DNA of 64,000 bases from Rehmannia glutinosa (GCA_016081115.2 JABTTQ020001759.1:124001-188000); one strand, 5' to 3'; shown: positions 45,512 to 56,808, counted from the first letter of the stretch. The notes: generated by a model not told the origin, from the letters alone. Numbers and translations are program-made.

Positions 45512-47534
45512 TAACATTAAGTTTTTCATTCACCACCTGTGCCTTTGACTTTTTGTTAAGAGTGATGAGCAAGTGAAATTTCTTTTCGTATGTTCTCATT
45601 TTCAAACGCCTATTTTCAGTGTTGTACTATTCATAAAATCGAGAATATTTTTGTTTCAAGTGTCTTTGCTAAAAGTAACTCATTTTAAATTACTTTTCAA
45701 AGCTATTGTTCATACATATTCTCCTACCTTGTCATTCAATCACATATATCAACTTTACATCACGATCTCTCACTTTTCACTAAAAGATAATTGTTAGGCG
45801 AACCTCTAACTTACTAATAAAATTATTTTCAAATACATAAAAATATAATTTTATTTTTATGACGTGCTTTTGTGTAGAAAAAAGTTATAAAAAAATACTC
45901 AATCAAATATCAATTCATTTTTAAACCTAAATTTATTTTCAGAATTTTACATTCAACAAAATGTATTATTAATTCTCACGCGAAAACCAACACCCACTCT
46001 CATTGAAAATAGTGGAAATGAAATATCTCAATTGAAATGTGGTCATATGAGCCCTTAGCTCCATGTAATGTTCTCACTCCCATATTGTCCCTGATTAAAT
46101 TAATTATTTATATATTAGAAATAAAGATAAAATAAACTAATCAATATAATTGGAAATGATCAATAAATTAGAACTGAAAGAAAAGTCGCATGTTTATATC
46201 ATATAAATTATTAAACCAAGATCCATTTTCATATACTATGCAAACTATATATTAATGAAAAATAAAAAATAAAAAAATGAAGAAAAATAAGTAATCTATA
46301 ATATAATATTATTACATATTCAATCAATGTTGAATATTCAATTATTGGACATCCGATATATATATATTCACTGCTTACTCAAACATAATGAAAGCACCTT
46401 GTACGACATTTAATAGTAATCTATATTTAAAATTCATAAAATAATTATTAGTATTTGATGGATTAGTAAAATAATTAAGTACTTCAAATATTATTATTAA
46501 TATCTTGGTGTTGTTTCAAAATCTTCCTCGTTAGATTTATTGCAAGTGATATTTTCTTTATGGATGGTTTGTTTTCTGCGTTATCAACAATTTCTTTGAA
46601 ATACTTGTAAATAGGAATTAGTTAATATACTACACAAGTTAATGATAGATTGTGAGTACATGTATAATACTGGTGATATAATTATAAAATTTTCAACATT
46701 ATTTCAATAAATAATTTATTTTTAGCAAGTATAGATCAAAATAAATTATTAACTAATTGTTTATATAACTCAATTCCAGGAAAACTTAAAATTAAACAGT
46801 ATAAAACTATATTGGTTTTAATGTTTAGTTTACAATCAAATTTTCTCTTGTTTGGTTTTGATTGTTGGAGACGTCTTTTTTATATTATTTATTGACTTTT
46901 TATAAAAAAATAATTAATCATGTAATTTACATGCTAAAATTTGATAACTCAATATTTTGCATTAATAAAAAAATTGAATCTAAATCATGTTAAACCGTAT
47001 ATCCGTTATACATAAAAATAAAAAAATTATAGATAAAGATTAATGAATAAAGTTTGGATAGCAAAATATATTTTTTAAAATTTTAGTAATAACTTATATT
47101 TCACTAATCTTAAAACTAATTATTTTTCTCAGAGTGAAACTACATATATTTCTCTGTAATTCCCAATGGTCTCAAACTCTCATCTTCATGTATTTAAAAA
47201 ATGTGTCATTTAATTATCTCACAATTTAGGGAGGGTGATAGATAATAAATTTATTATTTTATGGGATTTTGTAACCGAATTGAATTTAGAAAATATATTG
47301 TGTCCTCCTATTACTTAAATCAAACTAAATGAATTAATCTTTTTTATTTATTGTTTATCTTCATTTCGTTGTAAATTCATACTCTTTTTTTTAGATGTAT
47401 TTAGTTATTAATAAAATTAAAGAAAAATATTATAAATGTACATTTGTAAATAACACTCAATTTTAAATGGCTAAAATTATCTTATATGAAGTCTTTTATA
47501 TATGCTTATGACATTTGATTGGAAAACTCTTGAT

Positions 47535-47828
47535 TAGGGATGGCAATGGGGCGGGGCAACCCGTGGCGGGGCGGGTTGCGCCCGTTTTGAATTTATTTTA
47601 TATTTTTATCTTATACTTTATATTATTGATAATTTTTTAATATTATATTTTATATTATAAATACATATTGTTCATAAAATTTGTCATTATATATGTTAAA
47701 TATAATATTAAATACATAAAATAATATTATTTTTTATAATATACATGTAAAATATACATTAAATATATTAAAAAAAAATAGCACGGGGTGGCCCAAACGG
47801 GATGGGGCGGGTCATTTTGCCATCCCTA
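47535..47828. mobile_element. Small non-autonomous hAT-type element in Helitron B
   Basis: 294 bp, perfect 12-bp inverted ends TAGGGATGGCAA/TTGCCATCCCTA, and perfect 8-bp duplication CTCTTGAT (47527-47534, 47829-47836). GC-rich subterminal repeats (GGGGCGGG) flank an AT-rich core. Copy A has a single CTCTCGAT near 6590, the empty site. Confidence 0.9.
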
Positions 47829-48042
47829 CTCTTGATATCTAGTTTAACATGAAATGAATATTATTTAAAAATTCAAAATACTATAAGAATTACAATTAAA
47901 TGAAAGCATATAAGAAGAGTTTATAATACAAAGAGACACTAATCATATTATTAAAAAAATAAAAACAAAACCAATATAAAGAAACCTTCAAACTCATCCA
48001 CACTTTCTTTATAAAAAAATAAGTATAAGTATAGATTGTACC

Positions 48043-49235
48043 TAGGGCTGTAAGTGAAAAGAGCGTTCGACAAATGGCTTATGAATATGCTCAGGTAATG
48101 TTTGTTTATGTTCATTTATTTAGTTAAACGAGCATAAACGAGCACATTTTAGGGATTGTTTAATAAACGAACAGAGCTTGAACAATTCTATAATCGTTTA
48201 CTAAAAGCTTGTGAACAAGCTTGTTTAGTGTTCGTTTATAAATATTCATGAACAAGCTCGTATAATATTCTTTTACACTTGTTCGTGAACAAACTCGTTA
48301 AGGGATTGAGTAATAGCTCGATTATTTGAAAGAAATAGAATTAAAAAGATTTTGTTTGAATAAAATTAAAAAGACTTAAAGACCTTGCAGTTGGCGGTAC
48401 ATTTGGAGCTACATGGATGTAGGGCAGTTTAAATTTGATTGATGTTAGACACAAAAAAAACTTCTATCTTGTAGTTTGATGGGTATCATAGAAAAAGAAA
48501 ACATTTATCATAGAAAGCTATCATGTGCACTCTACAACTTATATTTTTGAATAATCTAACTAAACTTAGTTTGAGTATTTTCTCTGATTTGGTCACCGGC
48601 TTATGTGATTACATCATACTGAAAGTTTTTCGATTTTTCTTTGTCTATTTTAATTTAAATTTCTTTTACATATGTTGGAAAATACGATTTCTTGATATGA
48701 TCCAGCCTTGCAGTGAGTAGCAGTACTATTTATCCGTATTTATTTTTGGAATATTTTTTCAACTATTTCTAATCTAGTCTGGAAGACTTGTCACTTGTTT
48801 GGTCAGTTTATGTGTGTTTATTTTTTTACAACAATTTATGTGTATTCTCATCTACAGACTTTGAATAAATATTTGTTTGTATACTGTTCAAACTTTCGCC
48901 TTATTAGATTGGAATTCTTTTTAATCAGAAAAGAAGACTATTTGGGATCATATTTAATTCAACCAAAGAAAAATGTTATTTTATTTATTTATTTATTGTT
49001 CAAGAACAAAATTTTTAATTGTTCGCGAACATAATGAACACAAACTCCAAATGAACATGTTCACGAAAATGTTAACAAACACATTCAAGCATTAAAAAAA
49101 TTTATCAAGCCGAACACAAACAAGTTTTTTAAAATATGAATCAAGCTCAAGCCAAATTTGAACATGTATAAAATTAAATCGAACATATGTCAAATAAGTT
49201 AAAGCTCAGCACGGCTCGGATCGTTTACAACCCTA
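48043..49235. mobile_element. Degenerate non-autonomous hAT element
   Basis: 1193 bp, ends TAGGGCTGTAA and TTTACAACCCTA. Flanks ATTGTACC (48035-48042) and TTTGTATC (49236-49243) agree at six of eight positions. Repeated subterminal words GTTCGTGAACA / GTTCGCGAAC and AACGAGC occur near both ends, usual for this plant hAT group. No transposase coding is present. It inserted at the very edge of Helitron B. Confidence 0.75.
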
Positions 49236-49393
49236 TTTGTATCATTCAAATATATATTAATACACATATCAGATTTGCCGACTAATTAATTTGAGTGTAC
49301 AATTCCCATCCTTCCATTGGGGATAGCATAGAAAAAAAAGGGAAAAACCATTGCGCCAAAATACACAACAACCAAGTGATTTACAGGCCAGCA

Positions 49394-49776
49394 ATGGCTC
49401 CCGCATCTGCATGGTCTATTTCCAGATCAAATTGTCATTTTCTTCCTTCTAATTATACTTCATTGTCTGCGAGCTTTCTTCAACTTCAATTTCCCTGCAT
49501 GAAATTTCAAAGCCATTTCAAGAATTCCACCATTTCTCGCATTTTTAAGGCCCTCCAAAGTTAAGGCTGTGGTCGATCAGACTATTTATGTTGCGGTCTC
49601 TCCTGCTGACGTCCTCACTATGTTTTTTCAGGTAATTTGTTTGTTTCGTTGTTTTATTGTTATTTTGTCATTCTAACTATTTGATGAATTTCCTGAACGA
49701 GTTTCCAGTTTGAAATGTGCAGGTAGAGGGAACAATGACTGACTCAGCTATCCCATCAGTTTCCAAAGCTTTGGAG
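49394..49776 (+). pseudogene. 5' exons of a putative plastid-targeted protein (frameshifted, truncated)
   Basis: The ATG at 49394 opens a Ser-rich, acid-poor N-terminus (MAPASAWSISRSNCHFLP..) like a chloroplast transit peptide. It runs into TAA at 49562. The plausible mature start (KAVVDQTIYVAVSPADV) lies in another frame and ends at a GT donor after 49631. Exon 2 (49723-49776) encodes VEGTMTDSAIPSVSKALE between AG and GT. Together they suggest a small plastid protein; an HMA-like ferredoxin fold is possible but not shown. No later exon was found before or after the copia insertion at 50071-55061. Either the gene is dead, or the exon 1 break is a sequence error and later exons are out of reach. 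I do not name it. Confidence 0.45.
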
Positions 49777-50070
49777 GTATTCCTCTGCGTGTTCCTTTTT
49801 TTTGAATTAATTATTTGAGGGTATTGTGAGTTTTTATCCATTTCTCAGTTTGGAATATTCTGAATTTGAAACACAATGTGCTAATTTTGTACATTTATTC
49901 ACACATTTTTTCCTTTTTCATTTTAATTGAGTGGGGGAATTTATGGGACAAGAATTTTGTAGTTTTCCTTTATATATAAGCTGATTAAAAGGATTGGTAC
50001 CACATTTTTTCTGAATTACTTATTTTAATTTGTAGTTGGATAATTCCCTCCATTTCTCGATGATTAGTTC
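49777..50070 (+). other. Intron 2 of the putative plastid gene, left part
   Basis: Begins GTATTCC and is T-rich like a plant intron. It ends in AGTTC, the left target duplication of the copia element. It would resume at 55067. Confidence 0.45.
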
Positions 50071-50367
50071 TGAAGAATCTAGCAATCTAAAATCAAACTC
50101 ATCTCAATCTTGGTAAAACTTTGAGAGCAAATTTTATTTCAGTAAAACTTGAAGAAGATGAACAGGGACCTCTACAATTTATAGACAAAACACAAGGCGC
50201 CAGATTTGAATCTGCCAATTAGAGTGAGACACGTGTGTGAGGTAGTTGGAATGTAACAAACTAAAATAACAACTTAAACTAATAGAAGCGTAAGTAAGTG
50301 AAGTGCAATTTTATTCTTCAGCCCTTTTTAACTCAGCTGCAGCTTCCATCTTAGTTGTAGCTCAACA
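50071..50367 (-). repeat. Copia 3' LTR
   Basis: 297 bp; plus-strand ends TGAAGAATC and CTCAACA. Confidence 0.9.
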
Positions 50368-50463
50368 CCCCCCCTTCAGGTTGGTATGTGGTTGGACAAA
50401 CACATGCCCAACTTGAGCAAATAACCACGAAATGCAGGACCTCCAATGGATTTCGTGAAAATA

Positions 50464-53400
50464 TCAGCAGTGGCAATGGGTAGAAACATGTTGTGGAAGA
50501 ATCAACCCGACTTTGTATTGATTGCGCACATCATGACAATCAATGTTAAGATGTTTAGTTCGTTCGTGGAAAACAGGATTAGTTGTAATGTGCAACGCTG
50601 CCTTGTTATCACACCACAAATTCACAGGCAATGTCACAGGGATGTGAAGGTCTTGACTCAGGTTGCACAACCATTGCAATTCACACACTGTAGCAGCCAT
50701 TGATCTGTATTCGGCCTCAGCTGACGACTTTGACACCGTTTTCTGCTTTTTGGTTTTCCATGAAACAAGAGAATTACCATAGAAAATGCAATACCCTGTA
50801 AGGGACTTCCGAGTAATGAGGCAAGTTCCCGAGCCAGCATCACAAAACCCTTCAAACCGTGTAGATAACCCCACAGGGTAGAACAATCCTAGTGAAGGAG
50901 TTCCCTTCAAATATTTCAACAAATGAATGGCAGCATCCCATTGTGTCTGTGTTGGAGCATGAACAAACTGTCTCAGCTGCTGCACCCCATAAGAAATATC
51001 TGGCCTGGATAGATTGAGATACAAAAGTCTTCCCACCAACCTTCTATACTTCCCAACATCTGTCAGTAATGGACCATTTTGATCTGTGATATTAAAACCT
51101 TGAGGAAATGGAGAGAAAGTAGGCTTACATCCTAGAAGCCCTGCATCCTTCAGTAAATCCAATACATACTTCCTCTGGCACAAATGAGTTCCTTGGCCAC
51201 TTCTCAGAATTTCTAAGCCAAGAAAATATTTGGCATTACCCAAATCTTTGATAGTAAAGAGATCATTCAAATAATCCTTTAGGGCATGTATGTGCTCAAG
51301 AGAAGAACCTGTGATTAATACATCATCAACATAGATAATAAGAGCTAAAAATACCCCTGCATTTTTCTTGACAAACAAACAATTGTCATGTATTGATTGA
51401 GAAAATCCAAAAGCCAGTAGTTTAGAAGAAAACTCCAGATTCTACTGTCTAGAGGCTTGTTTCAAGCCATAAAGACTCCTCTTAAGTAAGCATACCTCTC
51501 CCCTTCTAGCCTTGAAATAACCTTAAGGGGGTAACATGTATACTTCATCATCCAAATAACCATGCAAGAATGAATTGTTAATGACAATAGGATGCAATAC
51601 CCAATTGTGTTGAGTTGCTAAGGCAATCACCATTCTCACTGAAACTAGTTTAGCAATTGGGGAAAAAACTTTCTACAAAGTCAACTCTTTCAATCTGTTG
51701 AAATCCTTTGGCAACCAATCGTGCCTTATATCTATCAATACTCCCATCAGGATGTCTTTTGATCTTGAATACCCATTTAGACCCTATGGCTTTCTTGCCA
51801 GGTGGCAGTGTAGTAAGATTCCAAGTATCATTCTCCTCAAGAGCTATTAGTTCCTTGTTCATTGCTTCAATCCAGCCTTCATCCTGAGCAACTTGTTGGT
51901 AAGTAGCAGGTTCACTAGGGGATTCAGTGATTTTAGCCAAAAAAAATTTGTAGAAGGTAGACAGATGTGGATGAGTAACATAGGAAAACACTCCAAAGGA
52001 TAATTCAGAGTTTCCTCCATCTGCATCTGAAGCTTTGGAGAACTTTCAAGGTGCACTGAATTAGTAATGTAGTCATTCAACCATCGTGGTTTGTGTTTAA
52101 CCCTTCAACCCCTTCCCAGTTTCTCATCTTCTTGTGAAACAGCTGGTGGTGCAGGAGGCTCATAAGTATGGGAATCCTCTTCATTAGTTGCCTGTATAGG
52201 CAATGGAATCTCAATGTGTCCAGGTGCATCTTCACACAAAAGGGAAAATGTGACTCATAAAAAATCACAAATCACATCCCTGGATATAAACACTTCATTG
52301 GAAACCAAACTATACAATCTATACCCTTTCATCCCTGTAACATAGCCAAGAAAACACAGGCAGTTGACCTAGGATCAAACTTGCCTCTATGTGGCCCCAA
52401 TTTGGAAGCATAGCAAAGGCAACCAAACACCCTGAATCTATCATATTTAGGGGCTTCATGTGCAACAACTCATAAGGAGACTTCCAATGCAAGAGAGCAC
52501 TAGGTAGGGAGTTAAGTATATGTATAGTAGCCAACAAGGTATATGGCCAAAATTTCTTAGGTACTCTTGACTGAAATAGCAGAGACCTGACAATCTCTAG
52601 GATGTGTTTGTGCTTTCTTTCCAAAACCCCATTTTGCTGAGGGGTGTATGGACAAGCCTTTTGATGTAGAATTCCTTTACTCAACAATAAATCCTGAGTC
52701 TCTCTTCCTAAGAATTATGTTCCATTATCACTCCTTATCCTCTGTACAGTGCTTAAACTGGTTATGCACAAATTCAATAAAGTGCTTAAGATGAGTGGCA
52801 ACCTATGTCTTGTGCTTTAATAGATATATCCAAGTACCTCTTGTATGATCATCGACAATAGTAAGCATGTACAATGTATTAGTTACGGAAGGCTCATGAT
52901 AAGGTCCCCATAAGTCCACATGAATCAGCTCAAATGCATGTTTTGATTGTATTGAACTGTTTGGAAAAGTGAGTCTACATTGCTTTGCTTCATGACACAT
53001 AGTACACACCTTCAAAATCTCCTTATTACAAAAAGGTTTCAGAAAACCAATATGTTCTAAGCAAGTAAGAGAAGAGTGTCCCAGTCTTCTATGCCAAACC
53101 TTCCAATTATCCACAACATCAGTGCTAACACAAGAGCCACCAAATTCTACACCCTGAAAAACGTAAAGACCTGCCAATGCCTTTCCAACTGCCTTAATTC
53201 TTCCAGTCTTAGGGTCCTGCAGCCAACATATTCCTTGAGAAAACACACATTCTAGATTGTTTCCTTCCAACAATTGGCTAACTGAGAGGAGATTGTATTT
53301 GAAGCTTGGAACAATCAATGCATCGGTAAGAGTGATATAATTAGACAATCTAACATTACCAGAGTGTGTAACACCTACACTTGTTCCATCAGGCAAGTGT

Positions 53401-53510
53401 ACAGTGACAGGACTGGCCAGTGAGAATGAATGTGCCACTAAATTAGGAAATGAACATATATGTCTGCTTGCTCCAGTATACACTATCCAACAATCCTTGT
53501 CAAGTGTGCT
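50464..53510 (-). pseudogene. pol: Copia pol: protease, integrase, RT, RNase H (several breaks)
   Basis: Protease near 53480-53500 reads WIVYTGASRHIC: Tyr stands where the catalytic Asp belongs and Thr where Ser is usual, so it is dead. GAG-pre-integrase VWHRRLGHSSL..CTMCHEAKQ and integrase ELIHVDLWGPY and IVDDHTRGTW lie in 52803-53483. YTPQQNGVLERKHKHILE (52560-52660) holds the integrase Glu. RT entry EGWIEAMNKELIALEEN..WVFKIKRHPDGSIDRYKARLVAKG is at 51650-51900. The catalytic YVDDVLITG is at about 51310-51335, and the rest of RT plus RNase H (DAGSGTCLITRKSLTGYC, SSAEAEYRSMA, CDNKAALHI, ERTKHLNIDCH) reads uninterrupted to 50464. Breaks fall near 52800, 52300 and 51400-51650. Confidence 0.88.
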
Positions 53511-53633
53511 TAATAGAGATAGTGCAAAGTGAGTTTGAAGAGGTATACCTGAATAATCTGCAAAATTTGAGAAAGTATGGATATCCCCTGAGTTAGTGCT
53601 GCTTTGTCTTAACAGATATTTTGCTATCTCTTT

Positions 53634-54694
53634 CTATATCATGCTTGAGAAGTCAACTGAATCTGGCTTGATCTCTGACTGCTTTGAGTCCTCCTTGCCT
53701 TGTTGTCTCAAAGTATTAGCCTCAATACTCTCCACCATATTAATCGATTGTCCAGCTCTTTGCTCCTTGAGTTCCTTGTACCAATCAGGATATCCATGAA
53801 GCTTAAAGCATTCTTTGATCTCATGACCACTATATCCACAGTGTTCACATAATAATTTTGCTTTTTCTTCTTTTGACTTTCTAGGCTGACCTCTCCCTCT
53901 TCCATACATATATGTGCCTGACACATTTCTACTTCCTCGTCTACCAAAACCAGCTCCATGTCCATCAGAACCTCGATTAAAACCTCCTTTTGCCAACATA
54001 GCAGCAGTACCAAGTGGATCTACTACTCTATTGTGCACAACTTTCTGTTTCTCAACCTTAAGTATCATAAAATACGCCTTATTCACCGTAGGTAATGGAT
54101 CCATGAGCAGGTTCTGGTTTTCACAGGCTCAAAATTCTCATTCAGTCCCATAAGAAATTGCAACAATTTTATATCCATATCATTTGCACAAATAGCTCTT
54201 CCAACACCACATGTGCACTCAGGTAATTGAACAATGCATGCATATTCATCCCATAGACATTTGAGTTTCGTAAAATATGTTGTAATTGAGGAAGTACCTT
54301 AAGTAAAGTTCGAGATCTCCTTCTGTAACTGATATTGCAATGGTCCATTACTTACCCCATACCTCTCAGCTAGTTCATCTCACAACTGCTTTGAGCTTTT
54401 CACATACATAAATGCTTCCACAATATCTTTTGAAATTGCATTCAGCAACCACGAAATTACCATGAAATCAACTTTCTGAAATTGAGCATATGCCTCCGTT
54501 TCTAATTTAGGTATAGGAACAGTACCATAGATGAATCCGAGTTTGGACTTAGCTCCTAGTGCCAATCTCATAGCTCTGCTCCAGTGGAGATAGTTTGATC
54601 CATTGAGTGGATTCGCAACCAATACCATGCATGGATGATCAGATCCATGCAACGCAAGCGGATCGAGGTCTCGAGTGTATACCGATGTCGTCAT
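53634..54694 (-). pseudogene. gag: Copia gag (nonsense and frameshift)
   Basis: The ATG at 54694 starts MTTSVYTRDLDPLALHGSDH, followed by LNGSNYLHWSRAMRLALGAK, the N-terminal pattern of plant copia gag. A TGA at 54380-54382 replaces the conserved Trp before DELAERYG. The downstream part (53634-54104) is in another frame and carries a Gly/Arg-rich stretch and an intact CCHC knuckle CEHCGYSGHEIKEC (about 53810-53855) followed by LHGYPDWYKEL. Gag would form the particle and bind RNA. Confidence 0.85.
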
Positions 54695-54765
54695 CTTCCT
54701 AGTATCTCTTCACCAGTAAGAGCTCCTATTTCTCGAGGCATGACCTGAACCATGCTCTGATACCA

Positions 54766-55061
54766 TGAAGAATCTTGCAATCTAAAATCAAATTCATCTC
54801 AATCTTGGTAAAACTCTAAGAGCAAATTTTATTTCAGTAAAACTTGAAGAAGATGAACAGGGACCTCTACAATTTATAGACAAAACACAAGGCGCCACAT
54901 TTGAATCCGCCAATTAGAGTGAAACACGTGTGTGAGGTAGTTGGAGTGTAACAAACTAAAATAACAACTCGAACTAATAGAAGCGTAAGTAAGTGAAGTG
55001 CGATTTTATTCTTCAGCCCTTTTTAACTCAACTTGACTTCCATCTTAGTTGTAGATCAACA
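54766..55061 (-). repeat. Copia 5' LTR
   Basis: 296 bp; plus-strand ends TGAAGAATC and ATCAACA. The PBS is immediately beside it. Confidence 0.9.
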
Positions 55062-55124
55062 AGTTCCTTTCCCACAAATTGACGGAGCATTTGAATAATT
55101 TTCCATTAAGACCATGTTACTTAT

Positions 55125-55238
55125 GGGAGTGTTTATAAACTCTATAAAAAATCTGATTTTCAGCTTCTAGATGCAAAAAACAACCATTTTTCCCATCTAG
55201 AAGTTGAGAACCACTTTTTTAGAGTTTGCAAACACTCC
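55125..55238. mobile_element. Small MITE (near-complete palindrome)
   Basis: 114 bp whose two halves are inverted copies: GGGAGTGTTTATAAACTCT on the left and AGAGTTTGCAAACACTCC on the right, with CTTCTAGATG paired near the centre. TAT flanks both sides (55122-55124, 55239-55241). The GGGAGTGTTT end and 3-bp flank fit PIF/Harbinger-type MITEs, but class is uncertain. Confidence 0.7.
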
Positions 55239-55496
55239 TATATCTCGCGGACTTCCTGCCCAGGTAGCTATCGTTTAGTTTGAGACCAGCAAGTGAGGTA
55301 ATGGGAATGCTGGTCACCTTGATGGGGATTTTTTTGTTTCCATTTGACTCATTGTATGGACCTTAAAGTAACTTTTCTTTTAAATTGTCGACGTACTTTT
55401 ATTGAAGAACAATTCAGCATTTTATCACTATTATCCTGAAAAGAACAAGTCAAGTGTGTATTTTGCACGTTGTGATTATAACGAGGGTATTCTAGC

Positions 55497-55531
<35 letters not shown>

Positions 55532-55843
55532 TATAACATATTTATATATTCCTGCCATTTGGTTCTAAATTCTCTGAAAAATGCTTGAAATTAAGTTTAT
55601 AATTAGGAAATTGAGCAGAATGCAGTCACATGAACTCGATCATCTCAACTTCACGGAAGTGAAATTTTACCTGGCTCTTTACCCTATTGCTTTTTCGACA
55701 GGCATAAAATGTTGTTTGCTTGGGTGCCCATCTTTGAATAAAGAACCGGAAAATATGGTACTTTATAGGTCAACATGTGGATAAAATCATTTTGATCCAT
55801 GCATCGTGATCCTTGTTTACATTATGTTTGCAGGAAGGAGAAG
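55239..55843. other. Non-coding stretch with (TA)n microsatellite
   Basis: Microsatellite (AT)n followed by ACACAC at about 55496-55535. No exon or other feature could be supported. Confidence 0.6.
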
Positions 55844-56051
55844 CGGATGAGATCTTCTATTCCAAGATGGTTTTTCATCTCTTATTCCACCGCATGAATG
55901 AGATTGTCACGTGTATAGAAGTTACCTATTTTGGAGCATAAATCATGCCTAAATTGTGGGGTTTTAATATGGTAACTTCTATACACGTAGCAATCATCCG
56001 TGTAGTGGAATATGAGATGAAACACTATCTTGGAATAGAAGATCTCATCCG
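55844..56051. repeat. Long hairpin (208 bp foldback; MITE or MIRNA-like precursor)
   Basis: Arms 55844-55926 and 55971-56051 pair, with the outer 25 bp perfect and about nine mismatches plus a 2-nt bulge over 83 bp; the loop is 44 nt. AAG precedes the left end and follows the right end, a possible 3-bp duplication. If transcribed, either strand could form a stem of the size of plant miRNA precursors. No known miRNA sequence was recognised. A MITE is the simpler explanation. Confidence 0.7.
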
Positions 56052-56790
56052 AAGTAGAAGGAATTACAGATCTCAAAATACAAGTTCTAGAGGGCGTTTC
56101 AAGCGTGGAGGTTATTTTCAGTACTCATTAATGCATCTGACATCATACTTATACATTTCCATCAATAAGAAAATATTTCAATGATGTGAAGAGAATGATT
56201 CGTTCGTTTGCTATTGTTTTCTTTCTAAAAGGAACAATAATTCAACTAAACCTGTTGCTGATGTATAATTTTATTAATCTCCAGTGAGAAATGAAAGAAC
56301 GTCTCGTTAAGCTTTTATAAATAATATTATATACCCCTCTAATTAATATTCTAATTCTTTGTACGGTAATGAGGTTTTTTTTGAGTACTTATGGTAATGA
56401 CTAATGAGATTTTTAAATTGTGCCATATATTACAAGATGGTGGTGTAAGATGCACAAAATCTTAAATTAATCCATCATATGGTTTATTTTGTTAATGTTT
56501 GTGTAGCTTCTAAGTCTCTTGTATACACAAACTTAGGGATAACGTTTTTAATCAACCCAAACTATACGGGTTTTTACACTTTGCAACCCGAACTTTGAAA
56601 AGTTACTAATTGCAACCTAAACTTTACAAAATTTTACACTTTGCATAAAATACCGGTTTTACCCCTGGTTTCAGGAAAGTTGGTTTGTAGTTTACACTCT
56701 AAACTTTAAAGTTGTTACACTTTGCAACCTGGACGATAAATTTCATTGCATTTTCTTTGATTACTCCCAAAGGTCTTGCGGTCCACGAAA
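56052..56790. other. Non-coding stretch with degenerate tandem TTACACTTTGCAACC units
   Basis: 56550-56745 holds at least four degenerate copies of a unit containing TTACACTTTGCAACC and AACTTTA. The junction between this and the pararetrovirus is somewhere before 56792; I cannot fix it. Confidence 0.5.
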
Positions 56791-56791
56791 A

Positions 56792-56808
56792 TGGTATCAG
56801 AGCCTAGG
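56792..56808 (+). promoter_or_regulatory. Pararetrovirus primer-binding site
   Basis: TGGTATCAGAGCCTAGG is complementary to the initiator tRNA-Met 3' end, the minus-strand start and conventional map origin of caulimovirids. No LTR precedes it, and pararetroviral genes follow. Confidence 0.8.

Larger units (their letters stand above)
44777..48035 (-). mobile_element. Non-autonomous Helitron, copy B (with two nested MITEs)
   Basis: On the minus strand it starts TCTATACTTATACTTATTTT (48035) and ends CTAG (44777), again between A and T. It matches copy A in blocks: 44777-45570 with 2169-2730, 46080-46200 with 2895-3010, 46975-47260 with 6030-6330, and 47450-48035 with 6530-6850. Between 46200 and 46975 it lacks most of the 3-kb middle of copy A. 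The subterminal hairpin is eroded. No coding is supported. Two insertions (45268-45511, 47535-47828) are missing from copy A. Confidence 0.8.
50071..55061 (-). mobile_element. Ty1/copia retrotransposon (minus strand), complete but decayed
   Basis: 4991 bp between short LTRs 50071-50367 and 54766-55061, with perfect duplication AGTTC (50066-50070, 55062-55066). On the minus strand the PBS TGGTATCAGAGCA (54753-54765) follows the 5' LTR, and a polypurine tract (complement of CCCCCCCTTCAG, about 50368-50379) precedes the 3' LTR. The LTRs differ at roughly 16 positions by eye, so the insertion is not recent. Order is gag, zinc knuckle, protease, integrase, RT, RNase H. Confidence 0.92.

Noticed and set aside
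50446..50703. Plus-strand ORF opposite the copia RNase H (also 53596-53799 and 53914-54153)
   Set aside because: Shadows of the minus-strand pol and gag frames.
55945..56184. 79-codon ORF over the hairpin
   Set aside because: It spans one arm of the inverted repeat and shows no domain; the open frame is a by-product.
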